Positions 34,712 through 44,288 of a stretch of DNA of 64,000 nucleotides are shown here, in pieces. The stretch is from Taxillus chinensis (Eukaryota; Streptophyta; Magnoliopsida; Santalales; Loranthaceae). Both the position numbers and the translations under genes were made by a program. The stretch lies in contig CM042087.1 of assembly GCA_023512835.1 (NCBI GenBank), forward strand, positions 51,253,265 through 51,317,264, read 5' to 3'. The first letter of the stretch is position 1, and each line of letters starts with the position of its first letter. The notes under the pieces were generated by a model. The model saw only the letters and a list, made by a program, of their open reading frames with translations. It was not told where the DNA came from and did not search any database.

Positions 34712-34953
34712 ACCTAGTGGAGATTCTGTGGTTAGCAAATTGCTAATCACGCCGTGGACGTAGCTCTACACATTGTAGGGTGAACCACGTAATTGTTGTG
34801 TGCCTTGTCTTTGTTGTTTCTTTTTATTTGGCATACAAACACAGAAATTAAGTTGACTAAAGAGATCATCAGGGGTAAATAAGAAAAGGGGTAAAAATTA
34901 AATTGATACACTGATTCACCCCCCCCCCTCTCAGTGCGTGTCTGGGAATTTCA
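34712..34953 (+). repeat. truncated 3' LTR of element D (242 bp)
   Basis: It matches 28418-28657 with one substitution (T/C near 34842) and a shorter C run. The 5' part of this LTR is missing, while the outer target duplication is intact, so the loss occurred after insertion or during its reverse transcription. Confidence 0.88.
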
Positions 34954-34958
34954 ATATT

Positions 34959-37916
34959 ATCCATCTTCACCACAAACTTGGACCCTAGCAAGTAATGCGT
35001 CCACACCCGAAGGCAATGCATAACAGCCATCATTTCCTTTTCATGCACCGCGTACCTCCGTTCGGTGCCATTAAGTTTCCGGCTTTCATATGCTACAGGA
35101 TGCCCCTCCTGCATAAGAACTCCACCGATGGCAAAGTTTGAAGCATCAGTGTGAACTTCATAAGGTTTCGTATGGTCCGGCAGGGCCATCACCGGTCCGT
35201 TTGTCACCGCTTGCTTCAACTTCTCAAATGCCTCTCGGCAAGCATCATCCCACACCCAAGTCTTGTTCTTCTTTAACAGTTCCGTCAAGGGTGCGGCAAT
35301 GTGGGAATAGCCACGGATGAATCTTCTATAGTAGTTAACCAAGCCAAGGAAGGAACGCATTTCAGGGACTTTCTTGGGCGTCTCTCATTCCTTGACGGCT
35401 AACACTTTCTTGTTGTCCATCTTTAGTTTGCCACCGCCAATGATGTGACCCAAGAAGGGCACCTTCTTCTTCGCAAAGTCACATTTCTCCTTCTTCACAA
35501 AAAGTTGGTTCTCCCTTAAGATTTGGAAAACCCGCCGTAGGTGTGCCTTGTGCTCCTCCAAGGTTTTGCTGTAGACGACAATGTCATCAAGGTACACCAC
35601 GACGAATCTGTCCAAGTATGGTTGGAAGATCCGGTTCATCAACGTACAAAATGTGGCAGGGGCATTTGTGAGGCCAAAGGGCATCACCAAGAACTCGTAA
35701 GAGCTATATCTTGTGACGCACGCTGTCTTTGCCTTATCACCTTCGGCTATTCGTACTTGCCAATATCCCGACCGCAAGTTTAGCTTTGAGAACTATCTCA
35801 CAGCACCAAGTTGATCAAACATGTCGGATATTAGTGGGATGGGGTAGCTGTTCTTCACCGTAATTTTGTTCAGCACCCTATAGTCAATGCATAGCCGCAT
35901 CGACCCATCGTGCTTCTTTTGGAACAATACCGATGCTCCAAATGGCGCTTTGGATGGCCAAATGAACCCAGCATCCAACAAGTCCTTTAGTTGTTTTTGA
36001 AGTTCCTCCAACTCCGATGGTGCCGTCCGATAGGGCACCACAGCAGTAGGCCTTGCACCGGCCTCTAGTTCGATCTTGTGGTCCACCTCCCGCTTCGGTG
36101 GAAGTTGTTTGGGGAGTTCGGGTGGCATAACGTCCCCAAACTCTTCAAGGACCTTCTTCACTTCGGTTGGGGGCTCCTCCCCAACACTTGGGCATTCTTC
36201 CTTCACCATGGCAATGAAGGTTGGCTCCTGTCGCCTAACTCCTTTAGACAGTTGGAGTGCCGAAAGAGACTTCGCCTTGAGTTCTTCCTCCCTCATTACT
36301 TTTACCATGCACGTCTTCCCCTCGTCCATGATGCACATTGTGTTAGTGCTTGGAATTGGAATTGCCCGCACTTGGTCAACGAACTCCATCCCCAGCACCA
36401 TGGGATAGTCGTCCATTGACACCACGGAGAGATCCACCTTGCCTCTCCACTCGCCAATACTTAGCTCGACACCTCGAGCCACGCCATGGATTGGACTGGC
36501 ACTGGAGTTCACCGCCTTCAGCCAGCCCTTCTCTTCCTTGTAGATTATTCCCAGTCTACGAGCTTCTTCCACCTTGATGAAGTTGTTGGTTGCACCCGTG
36601 TCCACCAAGGCCTTAGTTTCAAGGTTGTTGGCCTTAGCGAGCACATACATGCGGCCCTTTTGTCGTCCGGACGGTGGCACCTCCACCTTCGCCTTGATTA
36701 CGTTGAGGAGTTGCAAGGAACCAAGTCTTGGATCCCTCGCATCCCTTCCTTCATCTTCATTGATCATCGCCGAGAGCTTGGAGCGCTTCGGGCACTCAAA
36801 CGCCTTGTGAGGACCTTCGCAAAGGAAACAGGAGATCCTTGGTTTCTCCCCATCCTTAGAACTACTCGCGAAATGTTTTGGGCGAAAGTCCTTAGACGGT
36901 TGGAAAGATCTCCCTTTTCCTTCACTTCGATTGTCTCCCCCACGCTTCTCCTTGTGGAACCTGTTCGCCTTGAAAGTCGATGAAGAGCTGGTGGCCTTCT
37001 TCGGCTTCTTGTATTCAATGAGTGATTCGGCCACCGCCATGGCCGACGTCAAGTCCTGTACATTCCTCCGCTGTAGTTCCAGCTTCGCCCATTGTTGCAA
37101 TCCGTCCATGAAGGAAAATAATGAATCCTTCGCGGACATGTCCAGGATCTCCAAGATGAGCTCTGAAAACTCACGGACGTACTCCCGCACCGTGCCTTTG
37201 TGGGTAAGGCGCCGAAGTTTCACCTGAGACTTGTCCTCCGCGTTTTGGGGATAGAACTGGGCCTTGATCTCCCGCTTGAAATCTGCCCAATTGTCGATAA
37301 TACATAGGCCGCACTCCTTGTCGGCATATCATCGCCTCCACCACACTATAGCCGAATCGACTAATTATAGCGGGGCGGTCTTCACCTTCTTTGCCTCGTC
37401 CACAATGTTTAAGGCATCGAAATATTGCTCCATGGTCCAGAGGAAGTTGTCTAACTCCCTCGCATTCCTTGACCCAACATAGGTCTTAGGCTTCGGCACG
37501 TCAATTTTGGAGCTGGAATAGCCGCCAATGCCACCTTGGGTGACCGCCATCTTGCAGAGAGACCAATCCGCCTTGATCTCTTTGATTTCCTTCTGCATCG
37601 CTAGGATTTGGGATGTGAGAGTGTCCTTCAGGCCGTCGAACCGAGAGTTCATGTCATCCATGACGGAGTTGAGAAGCCCTTGCATCCTCCCAAAGCTTTC
37701 CTCATCCTCTGAGTCCAGCTTTTCGATGCTTTCAGTGTGCTCCTCGACCACCTCCATCTATTCGGCTAACGCCAACTCCAATTTGGCTAGCCGACTCTCC
37801 AGCGGACATGTTTCCCTTGAAACGGACTTATCTCTCCTCCATTCCTTAGCGCGGTGCTCCTTGTCGCGGCCTTCGTGGTCACCACCACTAATGACAACAG
37901 ATCCTCCGTTTGTCAT
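34959..37916 (-). pseudogene. element B gag, protease, RT and RNase H
   Basis: The minus strand starts at ATG 37916 (MTNGGSVVISGGDH). A stop at 37758-37760 splits the first frame and another lies at 37365. The gag continues with [17 protein letters not shown] and a CCHC-type knuckle ([14 protein letters not shown]). The aspartic protease motif is [16 protein letters not shown] shows [20 protein letters not shown], a stop near 35793, MPFGLTNAPATFCTLMN and the catalytic YLDD (35583-35594). RNase H includes [17 protein letters not shown] and is cut by element D after VVKMDN. Downstream B sequence resumes at 27141. Gypsy type is certain; at least four lesions make it inactive. Confidence 0.88.
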
Positions 37917-37969
37917 TTTGCACCGTCTCGAAGTTTTTGATTGTTCCACCGAACTTTAGCACCAACTTG

Positions 37970-37981
37970 GCTCTGATAGCA
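37970..37981 (-). promoter_or_regulatory. primer-binding site of element B
   Basis: In element orientation it reads TGCTATCAGAGC, two bases after the LTR end CCGTGACA. It differs from the usual TGGTATCAGAGC at one base. It fixes the 5' end of B at 37983/37984. Confidence 0.8.
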
Positions 37982-37993
37982 CTTGTCACGGGG

Positions 37994-39612
37994 TTTGGGT
38001 AGTTTTGAGAGATAGCCATTCTATGGGAATGCAACTATCTGGACGGTAGTTTAGTCATCGATGTGAGCATTTTGACTGTACCTGAGCCCGATTTCGTGTC
38101 GGAGCCCCGTTTGACCCGATTGTTGACTTTTCGGGGTTTATTGGTTGACTTTGCGTTTGGGCGGTCATTTGGGTGTAATAATATCTATTTAGTGTTGTGC
38201 TCGTCATTTCAAGCGTTTTGATTATAATTTGACTCAATTTGGAGTTCGGGACCTTGGAGGTCAATTATGGACTAGGTCAATGATTGACTAGGTCAGTTAT
38301 TGGTCAATAACTGACAAAAATATAAATAACAGGAAAAGAAAGAGCTTTCACTTTACGCTATCACGTTTGTGCGTTTGAGAGAGAGAGAGAGAAAAAAAAG
38401 CTTGAAAGCTTGAAGCCTTGGGGCGATTTGGGTTCGTGGAGTTCAAAGAATCACTCCAGGTAGGTGTCTTTAAACTCCTTATCTTGATTCTGTTTTGGAT
38501 CTGCATGAATTTATCATAATTTATGAAATTGAGCATGAACCCTAGATTTTGGGGGAAATCCAATTCTAGGTTAGATCTAATGGTTTAGCATAAGATCCGT
38601 GGTTAAGAACTGATTTAGATCATTATAGAGATGTGTTTCTGTGATTTTGTGGGTGTATAACTGTGTATTTCATGATGGTTGAGAAGTCAACCATGGAAAT
38701 CTGGGTTTAGATCTAGATTTATCGAATCTGCAATTATATGTGCGTGTTTCTGTTGTTACTGTGCGATTTAGAGGCGTTCTGGACGCATTTTTAGGCAGAT
38801 ATAGTCGTCTGTTGTGTAAAACGTTTATTTGGGAGCGTCTGGGGGTTGTTGGATTGGTTCCAGACGAAGAATAGGCGAAAACGATGATGAACAGTACCCT
38901 GGGCGCGTTACTGGGTCGAACTGACAAAAATCCGAAGTTCTGGGTCGTAGGGTCGTAGTTCGTAGACCCGTAGTTTGTAGGTTTGTAGTTCGTAGTCCGA
39001 AGGTCGAAGATCGAAGACCCACTTCGAGTCTTCGAGATGTGCTACGCAGCTACGAGTCGCAGCTCCAGCTACGAGTCTTCGAGGCACGCTGCAGTTCCGC
39101 GCTACAAGTCGCAGTCCTGGAGCTACGAGGCAGGTAGTTCTGCAGCTTCAAGCCAGTGCAATTGTGCTGGACTGGACCATTTACATTATAACCCATACCC
39201 ATCTACACATTTAAGTATTAAGTATTATACTAGTTACAATGTAAATAACGAAATACCCCCCATTTGGATTCAAAGAAAAATACTAGAAAAATTAATTCCC
39301 ACCCTTTTAAAATGTGAAAATTGGGATTTAGTGTAAAATCTCTGAAAAATCCAGTTTTTCGTAGAGGTGAATTTTTGGAAAGTGGGGTTAGACATCTCAG
39401 AAAAATCCCCAAAAATTAGTTTATCTTAGTTATGATGTGAGAACCCAATGTTGGGACTTTTTATTTCAAGAAAACAACTCCTATGGGTATCTCCTTCCTT
39501 AGTCAAGGAATGAGGATCGACTTGTGAAGACTGGCTACAGTTTTAAAGGGAGTGTTGTATACCTTAAGACCATATTGGTGTTGGTATGTTGATTTGAGGG
39601 ATTGGGGCTTAG
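37994..39612 (+). repeat. A-family LTR fragment, inverted
   Basis: It is the reverse complement of the later part of the A LTR (compare 51290-52855). It starts TTTGGGTAGTTTTGAG and ends GGGGCTTAG. With 9133-9614 and 12514-12787 it completes one A LTR. The repeat-rich portion at 38935-39160 has GTTCGTAG and GCTACGAG units. Confidence 0.85.
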
Positions 39613-39976
39613 TGTCACGGATCGAGGCTTATCCTAGCACACTTAGGCTATTTTGGGGTATTTCTCCCTTGTAAAGTGTTGTACTTAGCTTATAGAGTAA
39701 GTTATAGAGATTTTAGATTTCGATCATATATGATGTCTCCTGGTGACATAGCTAGAAAAGTGTTAACATCTATATGTAGGGGAGTGATGTTGTAAAGCTT
39801 TCAAGCAATCAATACAATCGTTTGTTGCCTTCGTTCAATCGTTTTTCCGCTAAACGCTTCCCTACACAATTGCTTTACAACGGATCGATGGGTTCCGATC
39901 CAAATGCGACGAGTTAAGCTGACCTAACGTTCCTTCGTACGGGTGGGAGCTAGGTGCCGCACGGGTTAAGCTGCTA
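39613..39976 (+). repeat. 5' LTR of element B, inverted and truncated
   Basis: It aligns as reverse complement to 12788-13171, begins TGTCACGGATC and ends at AAGCTGCTA. Missing terminal bases remain partly at 37984-37993. Differences from the 3' LTR are scattered single bases. Confidence 0.88.
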
Positions 39977-40583
39977 GCAAGACCTGGTCCCGCCTGTCCA
40001 AAATCTGTGCCGGCATCTCAACAACGGCACCATCATCAGCCAAGTCTATCTCGCGATAGTCCAACACATGAGAAGGATCAGGGTGATACCGCCTCAACTG
40101 AGACACATGAAACACATCATGTACTCGTGCTAAGTCTGGTGGCAAAGCTAATCGGTAAGCCACTGCGCCTACGGTGGCAACAATCTCAAACGGCCCCACA
40201 AAACGAGGGGAAAGTTTGGATCCACGCCCAAACCTCCGATGCCCTCGACGCGGTGACACCCACAAAAATACACGGTCACCCACCTTAAACTGCAAGGGTT
40301 GACGCCTCTGGTCCGCATAGGACTTTTGCTTACTCTGCACAGTCAACATCCGTTGTCGAATCAGCTGCACTATCTCCGTGGTTTCTCGAACCATATCGGG
40401 ACCGAGAACCGCTGTCTCTCCCGTCTGTGCCCAACATAAAGGTGATCTACAAGGCCGCCCATATAGCGCCCCATATGGAGCCATCCCAATCATGGCCTGA
40501 TAACTGTTGTTGTCAAAGAACTCCACCAAAGGAAGGTGAGTCTCCCAACAACCTCCAAAATCAAGGACACATGCACGCAACAT
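39977..40583 (-). pseudogene. element A integrase C-terminal part
   Basis: On the minus strand it reads LPLVEFFDNNSYQAMIGMAP, ALYGRPCRSPLCW, then FKVGDRVFLWVSPRRG and SPRFVGPFEIVATVGAVAYR, ending VFHVSQLRRYHPD and LDRRDQVL. This is the second half of a gypsy integrase of the Tekay/Del type. The catalytic DD and most of E-block are absent and the chromodomain is cut off by the inverted B LTR. It differs clearly from the element B integrase, so A and B are different families. Confidence 0.82.
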
Positions 40584-40701
40584 ATCTTCAAGTGTCTAAA
40601 TCATTTCAAAATGCTCACATCAACGACTACACTACCGTCCAGATAGTTACATTCCCATAGAATGGCTATCTCTCAAAACTACCCAAATATAAGTCTTTAC
40701 A
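40584..40701 (-). repeat. remnant of element A 5' LTR (118 bp)
   Basis: It matches the last ~118 bases of the A LTR as written on the + strand (compare 52755-52871), ends AAGTCTTTACA and is followed by the target duplication ATAGG. It is joined directly to mid-integrase, so gag-RT and the rest of the LTR are deleted. Confidence 0.85.
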
Positions 40702-40706
40702 ATAGG

Positions 40707-41033
40707 TCATAAGTGATAGGTCAAAGGGTCATTGGCTAACTTTCGTCGTCGGCAATAATTATGTTTTGCCATTAATTGGACCGTTGGTGGACTGCCTAAA
40801 TTACTTCTACAACTTGGATGCGACGAGTTCTTCAAGTCCCAAATCCAAAAATACAAGTCCACCATGTTTCGGTCCAACATGTCACCCTTAAATTGTGCAA
40901 CAATTAAGTAAAAAAAATTAAAACTTTTTGAATAAGATTTAGTTGCATTAATGGGTAATTAAAAAAGACGTTTAATATGTTTATTTTTCCTATTTGTATT
41001 TCTCCTTCGCCATGATGGGTGATAAGTAATGTG
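40707..41033 (+). repeat. duplicated host segment, copy 1, part 3
   Basis: Host sequence resumes with TCATAAGTGATAGGTCAAAG and aligns with 43942-44288, including the CYP74 fragment. Similarity stops at GATAAGT (41033), where hAT-derived sequence starts. Confidence 0.82.
40751..40895 (+). pseudogene. CYP74 family (AOS/HPL-type) N-terminal fragment, copy 1
   Basis: The + strand reads NNYVLPLIGP, then VDCLNYFYN in one frame and, after a small frame change, CDEFFKSQIQKYKSTMFRSN and MSP. CYP74 enzymes (allene oxide synthase, hydroperoxide lyase, divinyl ether synthase) share GxPxxGPixDRxxYFYxQGxxEFFxxRxxKYxSTvfRxNmPP near their N-terminus. Only about 48 codons are present, with a frameshift before DEFF, and the conserved PPGP continuation is lost. 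It is a relic, not a working enzyme gene. Confidence 0.72.
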
Positions 41034-41214
41034 ATCATTACATTTATGAGATTAAGTTTATGAGTAACATTTTTCCAGTCTCTATAGCCTTCACCAGCTA
41101 ATTACGTTGTGTTCTCATCTTTCTTAAACAACTTACAACAAAAGAAATATATTCTATGGGTAGTATATGAATATACTAACCATTTCCTGTCATACTTCTC
41201 TCCATTTGGAAGGT

Positions 41215-41683
41215 GTCAGATGTAATGGGAAAATGAGAAATGTCGATTGTCATCATTTATCAAGAAATTGGTATCATCTTTTCTCATAAGACCCCTTTTG
41301 ACTAAGGTATCTATAAGATTCTGATCAACAACATTCCACTCATTCGGATCATCAATGTTTGAAGAGAATGGAAGCCCACATTCTTCATTGTCATCTTTAT
41401 TTTGATTATTCTCATTCACTATGTCTTGATTAGAATGAAGTTCTTCATTCATTGAGTCTTGATTGGGAGTTTCTTTTTCGTTCACCATGGCTTCATTAAG
41501 AGATTCTTCATTCGTTAAATCTTGATTACTAGGTTCTTCTACAATGCCTAAATATGAAGTTCTTGGTTATTTAGTAGAAACTAAAAACTTCTGAAGGGAT
41601 CCAAATTGACTTTGAATAAAATTAACTTTATCTTGTTTTCTTTTTCTTTTCGCATATCCGGAAAGTTACTTTTTAGGAGGCAT
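41215..41683 (-). pseudogene. hAT transposase-like (zinc finger MYM-type protein 1-like) N-terminal fragment
   Basis: The minus-strand start at 41683 reads MPPKK, then a stop, then SGYAKRKRKQDKVNFIQSQF. This is the usual beginning of plant ZMYM1-like hAT proteins. After low-complexity asparagine/glutamate repeats (NEESLNEAM, NEELHSNQDIVNENN) it reads DPNEWNVVDQNLIDTLVKRG, LMRKDD and NRHFSFSHYI, matching the start of the TTF-type zinc-finger region. It ends there; the zinc ligands, catalytic domain and dimerisation domain are missing. A stop near the start and frame damage near 41550 confirm decay. Confidence 0.7.
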
Positions 41684-42114
41684 GGTCTAATGATGACTCC
41701 TAAAATAACAAATTAAAATTATCATATTACAATTAATACACTCAAAAAATTAAAATATCTAAATAGTATTTAATAATTCATACAATGAAATTAAATTAAT
41801 ATCAGTCTCTTATCAAAAATAATTAAATAAAAAAACTAAAAACATCACCAAAACAATTTAAACAAAATCATCCATTGGTCCATACATAATTCAACATAAC
41901 ATCAAATTAAAATTATTCAAATGAGTCATGTAATTTTAAATGTCATAATTCACTTCAATTAAAATTATTTAAACCTGTATATCGATCTCATAGTCATCAA
42001 ATCAAAGTATCATCTATCATTATCAATACACTAATAATTAATTTGTAAATGAATTATTCAATTTAAATTTGACATTTGATAATTGGCTATTCATTTAAAA
42101 AGACCTGTTAGTGA

Positions 42115-42560
42115 TTAGGGATTCGAAAGGAAGGAGAAGTGGGGAACTGTCGTCTGCCCGTCGCACGCATCTGCTGCCTGCGTTGCCGTTGCTATAGACA
42201 GGGACTAGGGCCTGGAGGCGGAAGGAGCCGAGATGCCATCTTCCGAGGAGATGAGTGGAGGATCAGATCGCCCGTTGTCGTCGCTTGTAGGCTCGTCGAC
42301 GCCCATCAAATCGACGGATCTCCTGTCGGCCGTCACGCGGCCAGAGGCCTCGGTGAAAGGGTGAGGGCGTCCGGTGTCGCCGCGGCTGTCGCCTGTCGAA
42401 CGGTGAAAAGGAGTCGAATACGGTCGTGTAGGGCTGTGCAGTGCCGGCGGTCGGCGGGATTGTGTTTCTGCGTTCGTGCGTTGCTTGGTCGCTGCGATGC
42501 GTGAAAGGATCATGCCAAATCGTGGATGCGTGGATGCGTGGAGCGTGCGTCGGTGTGTTA
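42115..42560. other. GC-rich stretch, probably hAT 5' leader
   Basis: This ~450 bp island is GC-rich amid AT-rich DNA. It has open frames on both strands (42139-42504 +, 42205-42513 -) with arginine-rich, protein-unlike composition and no recognisable motif. It lies upstream of the transposase-like fragment, where related plant hAT elements carry a GC-rich leader. I do not call a gene. Confidence 0.4.
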
Positions 42561-42664
42561 CAAGTGCCCTAAAGGGAACAAAAATGTGCCCCTTAATTGG
42601 ACCATTGGGTTGGGTGCCCTAGGCAGCCGCTTACTGGACCTCCCCTTTGGGCCGGACCTGATCT

Positions 42665-44288
42665 CCAATATGCTTTATATTCTTTACAATTACAAAGTTA
42701 AGCCTCAAAATATTGTTTCAACGTACACTGTATCTCCTTTCTAGAATGCTATAATCACTTTTCATAAGAAGTAACTATTCATTTTCTATTTTATATAATA
42801 TTATTTGTTCTCTTTCTTCATATGTGTTAATAAATGGATAAAAAATTTAAAAAAATAAAAGAAATATTATTTTAATAGGAATAAATATAAAATAAAAAGT
42901 AGTATTAGAGTTGAAGTTGTAAAATGAGTATCCACGTATGAAAATATTTCTACATAAAAAATAGAAAATAATATCGAAGATGTTATTACTTTTTTTGCTT
43001 GACTCTTCTTTTGCTTGACACTACATGGAAACATGTCCATATAAGATAAAAAAATTGGGATGTTTTAAATTCAATAACATTGTTGTTTTTTTTTGCCCTT
43101 TTACATTATCCATAAATCTTGCTAGTAAATTTAATGTAGATGGCAGTGTTTGGATGAATTCTCTTTATGATGTCATTGTTTATCATTCCCACTTGCTTGA
43201 TGAAAGATTAAGTGAGCATTTTTAATGCATTCAAAATAAGTCCTTTTAGTTGAGTTAAGACTAGGGCAGAACCAGAAATGTAGAGAATCATAAATTATGA
43301 GAAGGGGGATTTAAATAAAAAAAATTAAATAAAATAGAACTTCGAACAGTCCACAAGTTTCAACCAAACATGCAAGAGAGCAAGACAACAACCACTATGT
43401 TGCAAATACAAACCATAATTTTGAAATTCTAGTTATAGCTATAATGTTATACGAAGGATGTCTAACATCCTCATCCACTAAGCCTAATGGACAACAACAA
43501 TAACTGTGACTAATTAGAACATAGTAGAGTTTGACATTGAGAGCTGATAGCACATATGTACTAAACCATATATCATGAACGAAAATGGAAAACATATATT
43601 AATTATTAACAATGTAGAGAATCAGAAATTATGGATTTAGGGATTGAGATTTGGGATGTATAAATCAATCATATTAGAATTGAAAATTTAGGAATTTTGG
43701 TTACCACTGACGTGGACTCAAGAGCAACCGAGCAAGATTTTGCTTGTCAGACTGAGAATTTTCCTAAAACGTTGAACTGAACCTAGCTAAAGTTGATGAT
43801 CACTGCTATCTGCCTGCCTTGGCTCCTCCATCGCCTCACTACTGGGGACTGGGGTGTTGTGACGTACGTATTCCATATTCACTTATTTGGCACTCAACAA
43901 ACAATGGATTAATGATCCAATGGTCGATGGATGAGGATGGATCATGAGTGATAGGTCAAAGGGTCATTGGCTAACTTTCGCTGTCAGCAGAACTCCCGAT
44001 CCAGAAAATTCCCAACAATTATGGTTTCCCATTAATTGGACCTATTGGTGGACTTCCTAACTTACTTCTACAACTAGGGCGCGACGAGTTCTTCAAGTCC
44101 CAAATCCAAAAATACAAGTCCACCATGTTCCAGGCCAACATGTCACCCTTAAGTTGTGCAACACTTAAGTAAAAGAATTTAGACTTTTTGAATAAGATTT
44201 AGTTGCATTACTAGGTGATTGAAAAAGACGTTTGATATGTTTATTTTTCCTATTTGTATTCCTTCTTCGCCATAATGGATGATAAGTT
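42665..44288. repeat. duplicated host segment, copy 2 (nearly uninterrupted)
   Basis: It aligns with 4975-6170, 9011-9132 and 40707-41033 in that order. It lacks the TRIM (empty site TGCCTTGG near 43815-43822) and element A (empty site near 43937-43942), and has one unit of the 59 bp repeat. It begins inside the MITE shared with copy 1 and ends at GATAAGT. Confidence 0.85.
43990..44165 (+). pseudogene. CYP74 family (AOS/HPL-type) N-terminal fragment, copy 2
   Basis: The + strand reads LPIQKIPNNYGFPLIGPIGG, then a frame slip across the YFYN region (TAC TTC TAC AAC followed by TAG), then RDEFFKSQIQKYKSTMFQAN and MSP. This is the same N-terminal block as copy 1, with about 15 more codons at the front. 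The stop and frameshift around 44075-44085 and loss of all downstream sequence show that it is a pseudogene. Both copies share the truncation point, so the loss predates the duplication. Confidence 0.75.

Larger units (their letters stand above)
27147..34953 (+). mobile_element. element D: Ty1/copia retrotransposon inserted in element B
   Basis: The target duplication is perfect: ATATT at 27142-27146 and 34954-34958. The 5' LTR is complete (27147-28657). The 3' LTR is reduced to its last 242 bp (34712-34953), preceded by a hairpin-forming region not found in the 5' LTR. Gag, protease, integrase, RT and RNase H follow in copia order between 28744 and 33683, all damaged. The overlapping LTR ends differ by one base plus the length of a C run, so the insertion or an LTR conversion is recent. 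Confidence 0.88.
12788..39976 (-). mobile_element. element B: chromodomain Ty3/gypsy retrotransposon
   Basis: Element B lies on the minus strand inside the 3' LTR of element A. Its 3' LTR is 12788-13171. Its body runs 13172-14574, 26893-27141 and 34959-37983, split by copia elements C and D. The 5' LTR is broken: a 10 bp tip (TGTCACGGGG, 37984-37993) remains in place and the rest (39613-39976) is inverted. The A LTR around it reads CCTAA before 12788 and, in inverted form, CTAAG after 39612, so the target duplication is about 4-5 bp (CTAA). The order gag, protease, RT, RNase H, integrase, chromodomain is gypsy type. Several stops make it inactive. Confidence 0.85.
37994..39976. other. ~2 kb local inversion joining LTR A and LTR B pieces
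   Basis: The segment contains an A-family LTR fragment (37994-39612) and a B LTR (39613-39976), both opposite to the orientation they must have had. At the left edge the first 10 bases of the B LTR (TGTCACGGGG) remain in original orientation, joined to the inner end of the A LTR. At the right edge the B LTR stops at AAGCTGC, about 22 bases before its end, and joins the A integrase. About 12 bases of the B LTR are lost at the break. An in-place inversion explains all four junctions. Confidence 0.8.
9133..40701 (-). mobile_element. element A: Ty3/gypsy LTR retrotransposon, nested host of all inner elements
   Basis: The outer ends are the two ends of the A-family LTR: TGCCACGCCCCC at 9133 and AAGTCTTTACA ending at 40701. 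The flanks are ATAAG (9128-9132) and ATAGG (40702-40706), a 5 bp target duplication with one change. Host sequence resumes immediately, as in copy 2 near 43940. The surviving A parts are 9133-9614 and 12514-12787 (3' LTR, first part), 37994-39612 (3' LTR, second part, now inverted), 39977-40583 (integrase piece) and 40584-40701 (start of the 5' LTR). The gag, protease, RT and most of the 5' LTR are gone. Everything else in the span belongs to later insertions. The gypsy assignment comes from the integrase remnant. Confidence 0.82.
41034..42663 (-). mobile_element. truncated hAT transposon, 5' part
   Basis: It contains the beginning of a hAT transposase-like gene on the minus strand (41215-41683). 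Its right edge GTGCCCTAGGCAGCC...TTTGGGCCGGACCTG resembles, in reverse, the ends of plant hAT elements of the GGGCCGGCCC type. The left side is cut off after the HYI motif. No second terminus or target duplication was found, so the extent is inferred from where flanking host similarity stops. Confidence 0.5.

Noticed and set aside
34869..35360. Single 163-codon frame including RNase H and a tail
   Set aside because: Its last ~25 codons read into the element D LTR; the genuine element B frame stops at VVKMDN, where D is inserted.
42139..42513. Overlapping frames on both strands in a GC-rich island
   Set aside because: Arginine-rich low-complexity products without motifs; better explained as the leader of the truncated hAT element.
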